A DNA stretch of 64,000 nt from Acidimicrobiaceae bacterium (GCA_026713105.1 JAPOPC010000048.1:1-64000), one strand, 5' to 3'; positions 8,307 to 16,586 are shown, counted from the stretch's first letter. Numbers and translations are program-made. The notes: generated by a model from the letters alone, not told the origin.

Positions 8307-9251
8307 ATGTCACCACTAACCCGTTATCGGGCCAATCAACGAGCCATTGGCATGAGAGCAGCCAGGAGCGCGGTCGTGTTGACCGTGGCGCTGGCCATGC
8401 TGGCCGCGGTTCAGGCCCCGGCTGCGGCAGCCTCGAAGTCGGCAAGGCCGGGCTTCTGCGAGCCCGGCACTGTCAACGAGGTGCTGTGGGAGGAATGCCG
8501 GCTGCTGCTGCGGGCCAAGAAGAGCCTCGATCCCGACGGCGTCCTCAACTGGAGCCGCGAGAGGAAGGTGAAGCGCTGGGCCGGCGTCGAACTGAGCGAC
8601 GACGGCGTGCACATCGTCGGGCTCGACCTGAGCCACCGTGCCCTCACCGGCCGCTTGTCGCCGCTGCTGGGCCGGCTCGTCTTCCTCGAGGAGATCGACA
8701 TGGGCCACAACGAGCTGACCGGCAGCATCCCGCCCGAGCTGGGCAACCTGGCGGCCCTGCGGAGGCTGAACCTGAACCACAACCGGCTCGGCGGCAAGAT
8801 CCCGCCCGAGCTGGGGAGGCTGAACAATCTGGAGAAACTCGAGCTGGCCGGCAACAACCTGCGCGGCAAGATCCCCAACGCCTTGGAGAACCTGAAGAAC
8901 CTGCAACGCTTCATCCTGCGCGACAACCAGCTCACCGGCAATATCCCCAACTGGTTGAGCGACTTCCCCGAGCTCAGGTTCGTGTGGCTCACCAACAACC
9001 AGTTCACCGGCAAACTGCCCCCGGACCTCGGATCGCTGCCCAGCCTGCAATACCTGCGGGTGCAGAACAACCAGCTCACGGGCAAGATCCCCGACTCCTA
9101 CGCCCACCGCGAGTGGCGCTGCCTCCTGCTCGCCGGCAACAACCTCGACGACACCTGCCTTCCCCGCACCCTCAAGGGCAAAGTAAAGACCCAAGACATG
9201 CGAGCCTGTCCCAAGCCCAAGAAGGGGGCTGCATCACACGGCCGCACCTGA
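8307..9251 (+). CDS. Secreted plant-type leucine-rich-repeat protein
   Basis: 314 residues; a second possible start is the ATG at 8352. After a signal peptide (VVLTVALAMLAAVQAPAAAA) there is a cap-like region with two Cys and the helix WEECRLLLRAKKSLDPDG, resembling the N-terminal cap of plant receptor LRR proteins. Seven or so LRRs follow (about residues 110-280) with the plant consensus LTGSIPPELGNLAALRRL, each 24 residues long. The C-terminus has a Cys pair and a basic tail (KPKKGAASHGRT). LRR domains bind proteins or glycans, so an extracellular binding role is likely. No catalytic or anchoring domain is present. Neighbours do not define its partner. Confidence 0.8.
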   Translation: MSPLTRYRANQRAIGMRAARSAVVLTVALAMLAAVQAPAAAASKSARPGFCEPGTVNEVLWEECRLLLRAKKSLDPDGVLNWSRERKVKRWAGVELSDDGVHIVGLDLSHRALTGRLSPLLGRLVFLEEIDMGHNELTGSIPPELGNLAALRRLNLNHNRLGGKIPPELGRLNNLEKLELAGNNLRGKIPNALENLKNLQRFILRDNQLTGNIPNWLSDFPELRFVWLTNNQFTGKLPPDLGSLPSLQYLRVQNNQLTGKIPDSYAHREWRCLLLAGNNLDDTCLPRTLKGKVKTQDMRACPKPKKGAASHGRT

Positions 9252-9254
9252 CGC

Positions 9255-9295
9255 GGGAAGCTTCCGGCGCAGCACACACGCACCGGAAGCTTCCC
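9255..9295 (+). terminator. Strong hairpin after LRR gene
   Basis: GGGAAGCTTCCGG (9255-9267) pairs perfectly with CCGGAAGCTTCCC (9283-9295) around a 15-base loop, starting four bases after the stop. Confidence 0.7.
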
Positions 9296-9500
9296 AAGCA
9301 CGGACCTTGGCGCTCCGCATCGAACCGCTGTAGCCATGAGCGACGAAGCCGACAGGCTGGCGCATTTCACGCGACAGTCAAGCCGTCTGGTCACTCGCCG
9401 ATGTCATCCCCCGAAGAGCGCCGACCCGACAGGCAGAAGAGCTGATCCCGCCCGACACCGGGGCCCGGCCCAGAGACAGAGCCACCGCCGCGACGAGTCG

Positions 9501-9550
9501 TGCGCGACTCGCAGTGTTTATGCGCGACTCGCAGTGTTCATGCGCGACTC
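9501..9550. repeat. 20-bp direct repeats before AAA ATPase gene
   Basis: TGCGCGACTC occurs at 9501, 9521 and 9541; the first two are followed by GCAGTGTTTA and GCAGTGTTCA. The array ends about 28 bases before the ATPase start and abuts a possible -10 element (TAAGAAT). It probably binds a regulator, possibly the ATPase itself. The rest of the 9296-9500 interval shows nothing recognisable. Confidence 0.7.
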
Positions 9551-9578
9551 ATAAGAATCGTGCGGGTAGCGTTTTGGG

Positions 9579-10856
9579 ATGGAGCGCCGATCGGCACTAG
9601 GGGTCCCGAGCACGAGTCCGTTCTCGCCGCATTTCGGGCGGACACCGCGGTCGCTGGTGGGCAGGGACGGCCTGCTGGCCGACCTCGGGGGCGGTTTGGC
9701 GACGGGGCCGCACGATGCCCGTTACACGAGCGTGCTGATGGGGGTGCGGGGATCGGGCAAGACAGTGCTGTTGAGCGAGATCGAGGACAGGGCCGCCGCC
9801 GACGGATGGGTGGTCCTGTCCTTGGATGCGGGGACCCCCGGCCTGCTCGACCGCATTGTGCGGATGATCCGCAACGCCGACCAGGCCTATGAGGCTCTCG
9901 GGCTCGCAGACTCGGCAACGAGCGGCTCGGTGGAGAAGAGCGTCGGAATCAGGCTGGGGCTGTTGGAGGGGAAGATCTCCACCACCGAGCACCGGGACCG
10001 GATGGCCCACATGGGGTTGAGGGAGCACCTCGCGTTCCTGGCCCAGGCCGCGCTGCGGAGCGGAACGTCGGTGCTGCTGACCGTCGACGAGATGCACGGC
10101 ATCGACCGCACCGAGGGCAGGAGGCTGTCCAACGACCTCCAGCACATCACCAAGCGGGGCGACATGCCGCTGGCGTTCGTGGGGGCCGGGCTGCTGGAGA
10201 TGAAGACCACCCTGCTGCAAGACCGCAAGATGACCTTCTTCCACCGGTGCGAGCACTACGAGCTGCCGCCGCTGGACGTGAACGACGCCGTGGTCGGCCT
10301 GGTGCGCCCCATCAGGGAGGCGGGGGGCGAGATCACCCGGGAGGCGTTGAGGCTGGCCTCCGAGTCCGTCGGAAGCTCCCCCTACCGGTTGCAGGTCATC
10401 GGCGACATTGCCTGGAAGACCGCCGGTGCGCCGGGGGAGTCCATCGATGTTCATGCTGTCGAAACGGCGGTCTGGGCCGCCGACGAGGAAGTGAAAAAGA
10501 AGGTCTCCCTTCCTGCATGGCACGACCTTTCGAGGACCGACCAGGCCGTCCTCGCTGCGGTCGCGCAAGCCGGGGCGGCGTCGCCCGCGCAGGTCGCCGC
10601 AAGCGCGGGCATCGGCGCCGGACATGCCCAAGAGGCCCTCGGCAGGTTGCGCGACACCGGCTATGTCCACCGGCCCCGCAATGCAACGTACCAACTCACC
10701 GACCTGGTGCCCCCAGCAGTGGTGCTGAGCCAGGAGACGATGCACGCGGCGCCGGAGCCTGCCGCCCCGCCGCCTGAGTGCCGGGAATGGATGCCGCGCG
10801 CAAGAGCCCACTGCATCCTCAACGCAGGCCATCCCGGCGGGCACAGATCGAAATAG
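9579..10856 (+). CDS. AAA (Orc1/AAA_16-like) ATPase with C-terminal winged helix and Cys/His tail
   Basis: 425 residues. An N-terminal P-loop NTPase domain carries Walker A GVRGSGKTVLL (about residues 55-65) and Walker B VLLTVDEMHG (about 165-175), followed by a sensor-like segment AFVGAGLLEM. Residues about 300-390 form a winged-helix domain (TDQAVLAAVAQAGAASPAQVA). The last 26 residues carry Cys and His in the order C-W-MPRARAHC-GHPGGH, which could bind zinc. Proteins of this type are widespread in actinobacteria, often near mobile DNA, and their role is not established; DNA binding coupled to ATP is likely. Direct repeats lie immediately upstream. No SD is evident, so the mRNA may be leaderless or nearly so. 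Confidence 0.75.
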   Translation: MERRSALGVPSTSPFSPHFGRTPRSLVGRDGLLADLGGGLATGPHDARYTSVLMGVRGSGKTVLLSEIEDRAAADGWVVLSLDAGTPGLLDRIVRMIRNADQAYEALGLADSATSGSVEKSVGIRLGLLEGKISTTEHRDRMAHMGLREHLAFLAQAALRSGTSVLLTVDEMHGIDRTEGRRLSNDLQHITKRGDMPLAFVGAGLLEMKTTLLQDRKMTFFHRCEHYELPPLDVNDAVVGLVRPIREAGGEITREALRLASESVGSSPYRLQVIGDIAWKTAGAPGESIDVHAVETAVWAADEEVKKKVSLPAWHDLSRTDQAVLAAVAQAGAASPAQVAASAGIGAGHAQEALGRLRDTGYVHRPRNATYQLTDLVPPAVVLSQETMHAAPEPAAPPPECREWMPRARAHCILNAGHPGGHRSK

Positions 10857-10857
10857 C

Positions 10858-10945
10858 TTCGAGCCGGAGGGCACGAAGGTGACCTCCGGCGACGGCAAGG
10901 CCACCCTGACGTGGAACAACCCGCAGGACCCGAGCATCACGAAGC
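10858..10945 (+). pseudogene. FN3-like fragment fused to the 1.35-kb repeat
   Basis: Immediately after the ATPase stop, this frame reads GTKVTSGDGKATLTWNNP and then DPSITK, a typical first half of a fibronectin type III repeat of bacterial surface proteins. There is no start codon context, and the domain is cut at the left border of the second 1.35-kb repeat. It is probably the relic of a larger surface protein broken when the repeat arrived. Confidence 0.55.
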
Positions 10946-11134
10946 CGTCGCGGGCCGTGTGGGTCGTTGAGTTACCGAATGTCATCGGCTGGTTGCTGTG
11001 TGTCATCGGTTTGCTATGGCGGGTGTGGGGATGGTTCTGCGGTACTTGGGGGATGTCGTTGGCTCAGTGTCGGGTCGGCGGTCACGGCCTTGGGTGCTTG
11101 ACATTCAGGGCATCGCGAGCGAAAAGGAACGATC

Positions 11135-12115
11135 ATGAAGATGAGCGAGCGTCGGCGGCTGGGTGTCGGCCGGCTGCGAGGAGTCCCCAGGTTGGTGTTG
11201 GCGGCGATGGCCGCCGCAGTTGCCGCTGCGGTCGTGGCGGTGAGCCTGCCGGGCGTGGCAGGGGCTGCGCCGGAGGCCGAGGTGCTGACGTTTGGGAACA
11301 CGCCGATCGGGTGGGAGGTGACGGTGGGCACGCCGGACTCCCGTGTCGGCAAGATTTCGGCCACCGGCGTCAAGAAGAAGCAGATCAGGTACCGCGTGAG
11401 CGGCGCGGACGGGTTCGCGATCAACCGCCGGGGCGTGGTCTCCTATGACGGGGCTGCGCTTCCCAGCGAGGGCGTGGTGCTCGAGGTGACCGCGTTCAAG
11501 CGCAAGCACCGCAGCAGCGTCTCCGCGACGATCTCGATAGGCGTCAGCGTGCGCTTCGAGCGGGCGCCCCAGCAGCAGCAGCCCGAGCCCGAGCCTGAGC
11601 CCGAGGCCCAAGAGCCCGAGGGCCAGCAGCAGCAGGGCCAGCAGCAGCAGCAGAACAGCGGCCTCAAGGTGAGCGACACCTGGGAGGCCAACTCCTACGC
11701 GGAGTACCGGCGTGACTCGCTGACCGACGAGCAGAAAGAGGCCGAGGACGAGGAGTACGAGAAGTTCAACACGCCCGACAAGTGCACGTACTACTACACC
11801 GGGAAGAACCTCAGCGATCCGAACGCCGATCCCAACAGGATACGCGGGGGCAAGAACCCGGGTGTGTGGAGGGACGTGTATGACCATTACGGCAGGGGCA
11901 TGTGGAGCCCGGTGTGCCAGCCTCCCAACCAGCGCGTGCTCAGGTACAAGGGCGACACGGGATCGCCGTCGGGCAACAATTGGGTGATCGTCGCATCAGA
12001 GGGCGTCTACGGCGTGGAGAGATTCCAGTGCCTCAGAAACAGCAGTGGCCACGACGGCTCCGAGCGAATTCCTCCAGGTTCCGACATCGTCTACTGCAAC
12101 TCCAAATGGCGGTAG
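11135..12115 (+). CDS. Secreted protein with Gln- and Pro-Glu-rich linker (copy 2)
   Basis: 326 residues, a close paralogue of the protein at 713-1705. The signal peptide, beta-rich domain, Gln/Pro-Glu linker and Cys/Tyr-rich C-terminal domain are all kept. Differences are concentrated in the linker (one fewer Gln in the first run, one more in the last) and in a loop before the last strand, where KDDTAPPSG of copy 1 is replaced by a shorter TGSPSG. The frame is intact and the substitutions look conservative, so both copies may be functional. An AAGGA ribosome binding site precedes this start; in copy 1 the same place is degraded. Function unknown. Confidence 0.8.
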   Translation: MKMSERRRLGVGRLRGVPRLVLAAMAAAVAAAVVAVSLPGVAGAAPEAEVLTFGNTPIGWEVTVGTPDSRVGKISATGVKKKQIRYRVSGADGFAINRRGVVSYDGAALPSEGVVLEVTAFKRKHRSSVSATISIGVSVRFERAPQQQQPEPEPEPEAQEPEGQQQQGQQQQQNSGLKVSDTWEANSYAEYRRDSLTDEQKEAEDEEYEKFNTPDKCTYYYTGKNLSDPNADPNRIRGGKNPGVWRDVYDHYGRGMWSPVCQPPNQRVLRYKGDTGSPSGNNWVIVASEGVYGVERFQCLRNSSGHDGSERIPPGSDIVYCNSKWR

Positions 12116-12224
12116 TGAGCCGGTAAAGCCGGTCCGCGGCCCGCAACAACCAGCGAGCCGCACAGCCGACCTGAGCCGCTGGGCGGCATTGCTGCCCAGT
12201 CGGTAGAGGCCGACAGCGAACGAA

Positions 12225-12254
12225 GGCGCCCCGGGGCATCCGCCCCGGGGCGCC
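12225..12254 (+). terminator. Hairpin after secreted protein gene, copy 2
   Basis: The same 12-bp perfect stem GGCGCCCCGGGG as at 1815-1844, unchanged. Confidence 0.65.
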
Positions 12255-12286
12255 TCGCCGCCACCCCACCGGTGGATCCGGGCGAA

Positions 12287-12497
12287 CGAGCGGCGGCGCG
12301 ACCTGAACTGGAACGAGGCGACACTGCTTGAGGCAGCGCTGCTTGGCGCCGAACACGCGGGGCGGCGGCCTATGCCAGAACTATCGCGACACCTGCCCGA
12401 TCACCTCGCACAGCCGGGCGAAGAGAAAGCCTCCCACTGCCTGCATCGACCGGGGGTCCGCAGCACTGACCACGCTCATGGAGGTCTCCTCAGAGTT
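12287..12497. other. Segment between repeat copy 2 and IS21 element
   Basis: No clear gene. On the minus strand an ATG at 12479, preceded by GGAGAC, opens a 32-codon frame that ends at 12381 (MSVVSAADPRSMQ and so on). It may be the truncated beginning of a gene damaged by the IS insertion next to it, or chance. Confidence 0.3.
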
Positions 12498-12603
12498 GCT
12501 CGCTGATTTTCCTCATCTGTGAGGGTCCGCCAATTGGGGTGGAGCCCCCTCTCACGCTGGCGGTTGGAAGACCGTGCCGGCGACAAGAAGGGGCTCCGCC
12601 GCG

Positions 12604-13893
12604 ATGCTGACACCAGAGGAAGACGTGGAGATCACATCTTTGAGGAAGAGGGGATGGTCGATCTCGGCCATTGCCCGGCACACCGGCCGGGACCGCAAGA
12701 CTGTGCGGGCCTATCTGTATGGAGAACGAGAGTCCGGCGTGCGGGCCCGCAGCGAGCCGGACAGTTTCGACCGGTTCGAGCCCTGCGTGCGTCAGCGGTT
12801 GGTCGATGATCCCCATGTGCGGGCCACGGTGCTGTTCGACGAGGTCGTGGCTCTTGGGTTTGAGCGGAGCTATCAGACCTTTACTCGCCAGGTCCGCGAC
12901 CGGCAGCTGCGGCCCCATTGTGAGCCGTGCGCTTCGAGTGCGGGGCGGGCGCACGTCGATATCGAGCATCCGCCCGGGGAGGAGATCCAGTGGGACTGGC
13001 TCGAGCTTGATGACACCCCGTGGGGCGAAAAGGCTTATGTGCTGGTCGGGGCTCTGTCGTGTTCGGGGAAGTTCCGGTGCTGGTTCTCCGGCTCGGATGG
13101 TCAGGCCCATCTCGTCGTGGGGATCGACGAGGTCCTGCGCCGCCTCGGGGGCACTGCGAGGCGTTGGCGGGTCGACCGGATGGCCACGGTGATCAACCCC
13201 CGGACCGGGGAGACCCAGCGGAGCTTCGCTCCGGTCGCCAAGCACTACGGGGTCGGCGTGGACCCGTGCCCGCCCCGGCACCCCAACCGCAAGGGCGTGG
13301 TGGAGAAGGCCATCGACTACCTGACCCAGCGCTGGTGGCGAACTGCTCGGGTGAACTCGCCCGCTGAGGCCCAAGCCGGTGTCGACCATTGGTGCGCGGC
13401 CACCGCGGATGCACGCGGCCGCGGCCGATCGACCGTTGGCGAGCTGGCCGCCGCGGAGCCGCTGTTGACGCTGCCGGCGGTCGCGTATCCCGCCGAGGTC
13501 GTCGAAGTGCGCACCGTGGCAGCGAACGCGCTCGTTTCGTTGTGGGGGAACCGCTACTCGGTGCCGCCGGGCCTGGTCGGCGGCCGCGTCGAGATCCGCT
13601 GGCGCCTCGGCGAACCCGCCATGACCGTGCACGCCCAGGGCCGCCAGATCTGTGTGCATCGGCTCGCTGCGCGCGGCGCGCACCAGACCGTCCGGCTGGC
13701 TGAGCACACCGCCGCCTTGGCCAATGTGGTGCTCGCCGAGTTCAGCAGCGACAAGCCCTGCAAGCCCAAGGTCAACCGGCCGGCTTCGAATGCCGCCTTG
13801 GCGTTGGCTGCGGAACTGGTCGGCGACCGCGCCGCGGACCCGGTCATCGATCTGGACATCTACCGGCGGCTCACCGAAGGAAACCTGCGATGA
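12604..13893 (+). CDS. istA: IS21-family transposase IstA
   Basis: 429 residues from the ATG at 12604; a start 30 bases upstream is possible. The N-terminus is a helix-turn-helix (ISAIARHTGRDRKTVRAYL) that binds the IS ends. A DDE integrase core follows with IQWDWLELDD (first Asp), VDRMATVIN (second Asp) and HPNRKGVVEKAID (Glu). The C-terminal beta-rich part (NRYSVPPGLVGGRVEIRW) is also typical. IstA cuts and joins DNA with the help of the IstB ATPase encoded downstream. The length is usual for the family, and all catalytic residues are visible. Confidence 0.95.
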   Translation: MLTPEEDVEITSLRKRGWSISAIARHTGRDRKTVRAYLYGERESGVRARSEPDSFDRFEPCVRQRLVDDPHVRATVLFDEVVALGFERSYQTFTRQVRDRQLRPHCEPCASSAGRAHVDIEHPPGEEIQWDWLELDDTPWGEKAYVLVGALSCSGKFRCWFSGSDGQAHLVVGIDEVLRRLGGTARRWRVDRMATVINPRTGETQRSFAPVAKHYGVGVDPCPPRHPNRKGVVEKAIDYLTQRWWRTARVNSPAEAQAGVDHWCAATADARGRGRSTVGELAAAEPLLTLPAVAYPAEVVEVRTVAANALVSLWGNRYSVPPGLVGGRVEIRWRLGEPAMTVHAQGRQICVHRLAARGAHQTVRLAEHTAALANVVLAEFSSDKPCKPKVNRPASNAALALAAELVGDRAADPVIDLDIYRRLTEGNLR

Positions 13894-14672
13894 CCAACCC
13901 CGGCACCCTCTATCAGCAGGTCCGCAGCCATCTCGCCTTCCTCAAACTCCCCGCAATGGCTGAGGCACTGCCCGGCGAGCTCGACACCGCAGCCAACGAG
14001 AAGCTGTCCCACACCGAGTTCTTGGCCCGGCTCCTCGACGTCGAAGCCCAAGCGACCCAAGCCCGACAGCACGCCGGCCGGCTGCGATTCGCGAACTTCC
14101 CCGCCCCGTGGCGGGTCTGCGACTTCGACTTCGACGCCCAACCCTGCGTCGACGCCGCGCTGATCCGGGACCTGGCGACCTGCCGCTACGCCGATGACGC
14201 AACCAACGTGCTGTTCATCGGACCGCCCGGCGTCGCCAAGACCATGCTCGCCATCGCCCTCGGCCACGCCGCGGTCGACGCCGGGCTGCGCACCTACTAC
14301 TGCACCGCCGCAGACCTAGCAGCCCGCTGCCGCAAAGCCGCGGTCGAGGGACGATGGGCGAACACGATGCGGTTCTTCAAAGGCCCCAGCGTGCTGATCG
14401 TCGACGAGCTCGGCTACCTCCCCATGCCCGCCGAGGACGCCAACGCCCTGTCCCAAGTCATCTCCCAGCGCTACCTCAACGCAAGCATCATCCTCACCAC
14501 CAACCGGGGCGCGGCCTCCTGGGGAGACATCTTCGACGACACCACCATCGCCGCCGCCATGCTCGACCGGCTACTGCACCGCAGCGTCGTGTTCAACATC
14601 ACCGGCGACAGCTACCGCATGCGAGCCCACCAAGCCCGCAGCCGCAAACTCACCCAAGGAGGCAACACCTAA
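13890..14672 (+). CDS. istB: IS21-family helper ATPase IstB
   Basis: 260 residues. The start overlaps the istA stop as ATGA, so translation is coupled. This DnaC-like AAA+ ATPase shows Walker A GPPGVAKT (Ala replaces the usual second Gly), Walker B VLIVDELGYLPM, and an Arg-finger region near NRGAASWGDIFDD. IstB assembles on target DNA and recruits IstA for transposition. The length and motifs are normal for the family. Confidence 0.95.
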   Translation: MTNPGTLYQQVRSHLAFLKLPAMAEALPGELDTAANEKLSHTEFLARLLDVEAQATQARQHAGRLRFANFPAPWRVCDFDFDAQPCVDAALIRDLATCRYADDATNVLFIGPPGVAKTMLAIALGHAAVDAGLRTYYCTAADLAARCRKAAVEGRWANTMRFFKGPSVLIVDELGYLPMPAEDANALSQVISQRYLNASIILTTNRGAASWGDIFDDTTIAAAMLDRLLHRSVVFNITGDSYRMRAHQARSRKLTQGGNT

Positions 14673-14754
14673 AATCACACCCCCACCAGGGTGGGGAATT
14701 TCAATGAACAACCCTGGGGAATCTCAGCGAGCGGCGTCAGCATCGGCCGCTCAT

Positions 14755-14935
14755 CAGAATGTCACCGATTGTTATCTACATACTTCCATTGTCACGAGTT
14801 CGCCACCAATAGTGCTGCTAGTCTGCGAATTGTCATGATCGTGGTCGTCCTGTCATCCTGCGGGAATCAGACCCGCAGCCCCTGCGGCACGGCGCCAGCG
14901 GCGATCGAAGAACGGGAATGCTGAACAGGCGATCA
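14755..14935 (+). repeat. Copy of the CWB2-gene leader, with hairpin
   Basis: This stretch resembles 20165-20385 upstream of the CWB2 protein gene: GATTGTTAT, CCACCAATA(G/A)TGCTGCTAGTCTGCGAATTGTCAT, then the hairpin CTGCGGG-AATCAGA-CCCGCAG (14858-14878), and finally GGGAATGCTGAACA, which is the start codon region of that gene with a frame-breaking deletion. It may still serve as promoter for the lipoprotein at 15023. Confidence 0.7.
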
Positions 14936-14944
14936 GCGGCCCTC

Positions 14945-15005
14945 GCGGCTCGCCAGGGGCGACCCGCTGGTGCTCATCGACGAGTGGCAGCGATTGCCGG
15001 CGTCA
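14945..15005 (+). pseudogene. Fragment of the DUF4143 ATPase gene (Walker B region)
   Basis: About 60 bases match 21699-21759 inside the ATPase gene at 21502; bases 14970-15001 are the same as 21724-21755 over 32 positions and would encode VLIDEWQRLPA. The fragment sits between the CWB2 leader copy and the lipoprotein gene, with no rest of the ATPase nearby. Confidence 0.7.
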
Positions 15006-15022
15006 AGGCGGGGAACACGAAT

Positions 15023-15946
15023 ATGAACGGTATGCATCCTCGCCTGCGTTCTGCCTCACGTCGACGGCGGTCGCTGGGAACAGTGGTGGCAATGGCATCG
15101 TCGCTGGCCCTGCTGGCGACCGCCTGCTTCGACGTGGAGATGGATTTTCTCATCCACGATGACGGCTCAGGATCAGTGACCATGACGATGCGCGTCGACG
15201 AGGCAGTGCTCGAGTTCGCAGCTCTCGAAGAGGGCGGTGCTGCCGAAGATCTCTGCGAAGAGATGCTCGAAGACACCGATGTTGACGACGAGTTCGATCT
15301 CGGCCTCAGCAACCTCGATTCGACTGCCGCGACCTTCGTCGAGGACGGAAGCTGCGTCACCACTACGAGCGTCATGTGGAACGCAGATCAATCCGAGGAG
15401 GTTCTGGCCGCCTTCGCTGAAGACGACGGCTTGGCCATCCGCCGCCTCGACCACGGCGGCTGGCGCTTCGAGATGGAGACGGGCTCATTCGAGGACGAGG
15501 AGTTCGCTCCCGACGATCTGGAGATGGTGACGGCGCTGGGCTTCGACCTTCCCACGCTGACGATCTCGGTGACGCTGCCGGGCGACGCCGTTGAGCACAA
15601 TGCCGATTCGGTGAGCCAATCGACGTACTCGTGGGAGATCGACCTCACCGCTGCGGACGACCTCCCTGACACGATCTACGTCGAGACCGCACCCAGCGGC
15701 GGTGGACTCGGTCCAGCGGCAATCGGAGCGATCGTCGCTGGGATCGTGCTGGCCCTCGCGGCGCTCGTCACGCTGAGCAGGCGCCGACAAGCCAAAGCCG
15801 CCGATTCGCAAGATGCCGAGTCTGATCCCGAACCGGCCGACGACGAGAACTCCGAGACCGCAGACAAGGTCTCCGATCCGGACGAAGGCAGTGACGACGC
15901 ATCCGATGATGCCCGGACCGACACACCCGACCAGCCGTTGCAATAA
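15023..15946 (+). CDS. LppM-like lipoprotein with C-terminal membrane helix
   Basis: 307 residues from the ATG at 15023, preceded by GGGGAA; upstream codons belong to unrelated duplicated fragments. The signal sequence ends in the lipobox LLATAC. The outer domain begins CFDVEMDFLIHDDGSGSVTMTM, which fits the LppM family known from mycobacteria, where it influences phagosome maturation. After a Gly/Ser loop there is one membrane helix (AIGAIVAGIVLALAALVTL, about residues 230-250) and an acidic cytoplasmic tail rich in Asp, Glu and Ser. Dual anchoring by lipid and helix is typical for LppM. Its job here is unknown. The next gene starts 16 bases downstream, so the two are probably co-transcribed. 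Confidence 0.75.
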   Translation: MNGMHPRLRSASRRRRSLGTVVAMASSLALLATACFDVEMDFLIHDDGSGSVTMTMRVDEAVLEFAALEEGGAAEDLCEEMLEDTDVDDEFDLGLSNLDSTAATFVEDGSCVTTTSVMWNADQSEEVLAAFAEDDGLAIRRLDHGGWRFEMETGSFEDEEFAPDDLEMVTALGFDLPTLTISVTLPGDAVEHNADSVSQSTYSWEIDLTAADDLPDTIYVETAPSGGGLGPAAIGAIVAGIVLALAALVTLSRRRQAKAADSQDAESDPEPADDENSETADKVSDPDEGSDDASDDARTDTPDQPLQ

Positions 15947-15962
15947 CAGACAGGACTGCTAC

Positions 15963-16391
15963 ATGAATACCGATGACATGAATACCGATGACATGAATAC
16001 CGACGACACAAGTCAATTGCCCAGTTCCCCTGCCAAGAAAAAGGAATCAAATGGTTTGGGCGTTGCGGGATTTGTTGTCGCCCTCGTTGGGGCAGTGCTG
16101 TGTTGGGTGCCAATACTCGGCATTGTCCTTTCTTTGATTGGCGTCATATTTTCTACGGTCGGACTCAGAGCAGCCACAAGATTTGATGCACCGCGCAAGG
16201 GCCTGAGTATCGCCGGCCTAGCTGTTGGCATAGCTGCGCTAGTAGCATCAATCTTTGTTACCGTTCTTGTTCTTGTTGTCGTTGATGCAGTCGTCAGCTG
16301 CCTAGACCACTACAACGACTATCTTCAGGCGCCTATTGGCTCAGAAGCCGAAACAGAAGCGTACGATCGCTGGATTGAGTGCGGCAATTGA
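15963..16391 (+). CDS. Small membrane protein of the DUF4190 type with N-terminal MNTDD repeats
   Basis: 142 residues from the first of three ATGs made by a 15-bp tandem repeat (15963-16007), which encodes MNTDD three times; any of the three could start translation. Two or three hydrophobic segments follow: VAGFVVALVGAVLCWVPILG, IVLSLIGVIFSTVGLRAA, and AVGIAALVASIFVTVLVLVV. The glycine-spaced pattern and the FDAPRKGLSIAGLAVG loop fit DUF4190, a family of small actinobacterial membrane proteins of unknown role. Codon use is visibly less GC-biased than in the gene before it, which suggests a different origin. It lies 16 bases behind the LppM-like gene. Confidence 0.7.
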   Translation: MNTDDMNTDDMNTDDTSQLPSSPAKKKESNGLGVAGFVVALVGAVLCWVPILGIVLSLIGVIFSTVGLRAATRFDAPRKGLSIAGLAVGIAALVASIFVTVLVLVVVDAVVSCLDHYNDYLQAPIGSEAETEAYDRWIECGN

Positions 16392-16586
16392 GGGCAGTGA
16401 TCTTGGCGTGACCCCTTGTGGTGGCCGGCCGGGGCCTGGGTGGTCCCCCATTGCTGGGCCTATGTTGTAGTTAGGCAGCGGTGAGGCGTTTGCTTCCTAC
16501 TCCGCCATCGGGCTGGAACAAATCAGGCCGCTAGGCGATGTGATTGAGGAGGGTGATGTCCCCTCACATGCAGTGGCGGAAGTGAG

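Larger units (their letters stand above)
10942..12286. repeat. 1.35-kb direct repeat, copy 2
   Basis: Counterpart of 521-1876, with the same borders and order of leader, gene and hairpin. The two copies are about 10.4 kb apart in the same orientation, so recombination between them could delete or amplify the whole interval. Confidence 0.9.
12498..14732 (+). mobile_element. IS21-family insertion sequence
   Basis: The element carries istA and istB with overlapping ATGA start/stop. The left end has GCTCGCTGA (12498-12506), found inverted at 14724-14732 on the right; beyond this core the ends share TTTCCTCA/ATTCCCCA-like sequence. The right end has the repeated GGTGGGGAATTTCAATGA / CCTGGGGAATCTCAGCGA arrangement usual for IS21 transposase binding sites. 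Exact tips and a target duplication could not be fixed by eye, so borders may be off by several bases. Both genes are intact, so the element may be active. Confidence 0.85.

Noticed and set aside
12490-13707. 405-codon minus-strand frame over istA
   Set aside because: It is the reverse complement shadow of a clear IS21 transposase and shows no recognisable protein features.
16392-16586. Possible IS end or small RNA between the DUF4190-type and PQQ genes
   Set aside because: No inverted repeat partner, transposase or stable hairpin with conserved sequence was found.
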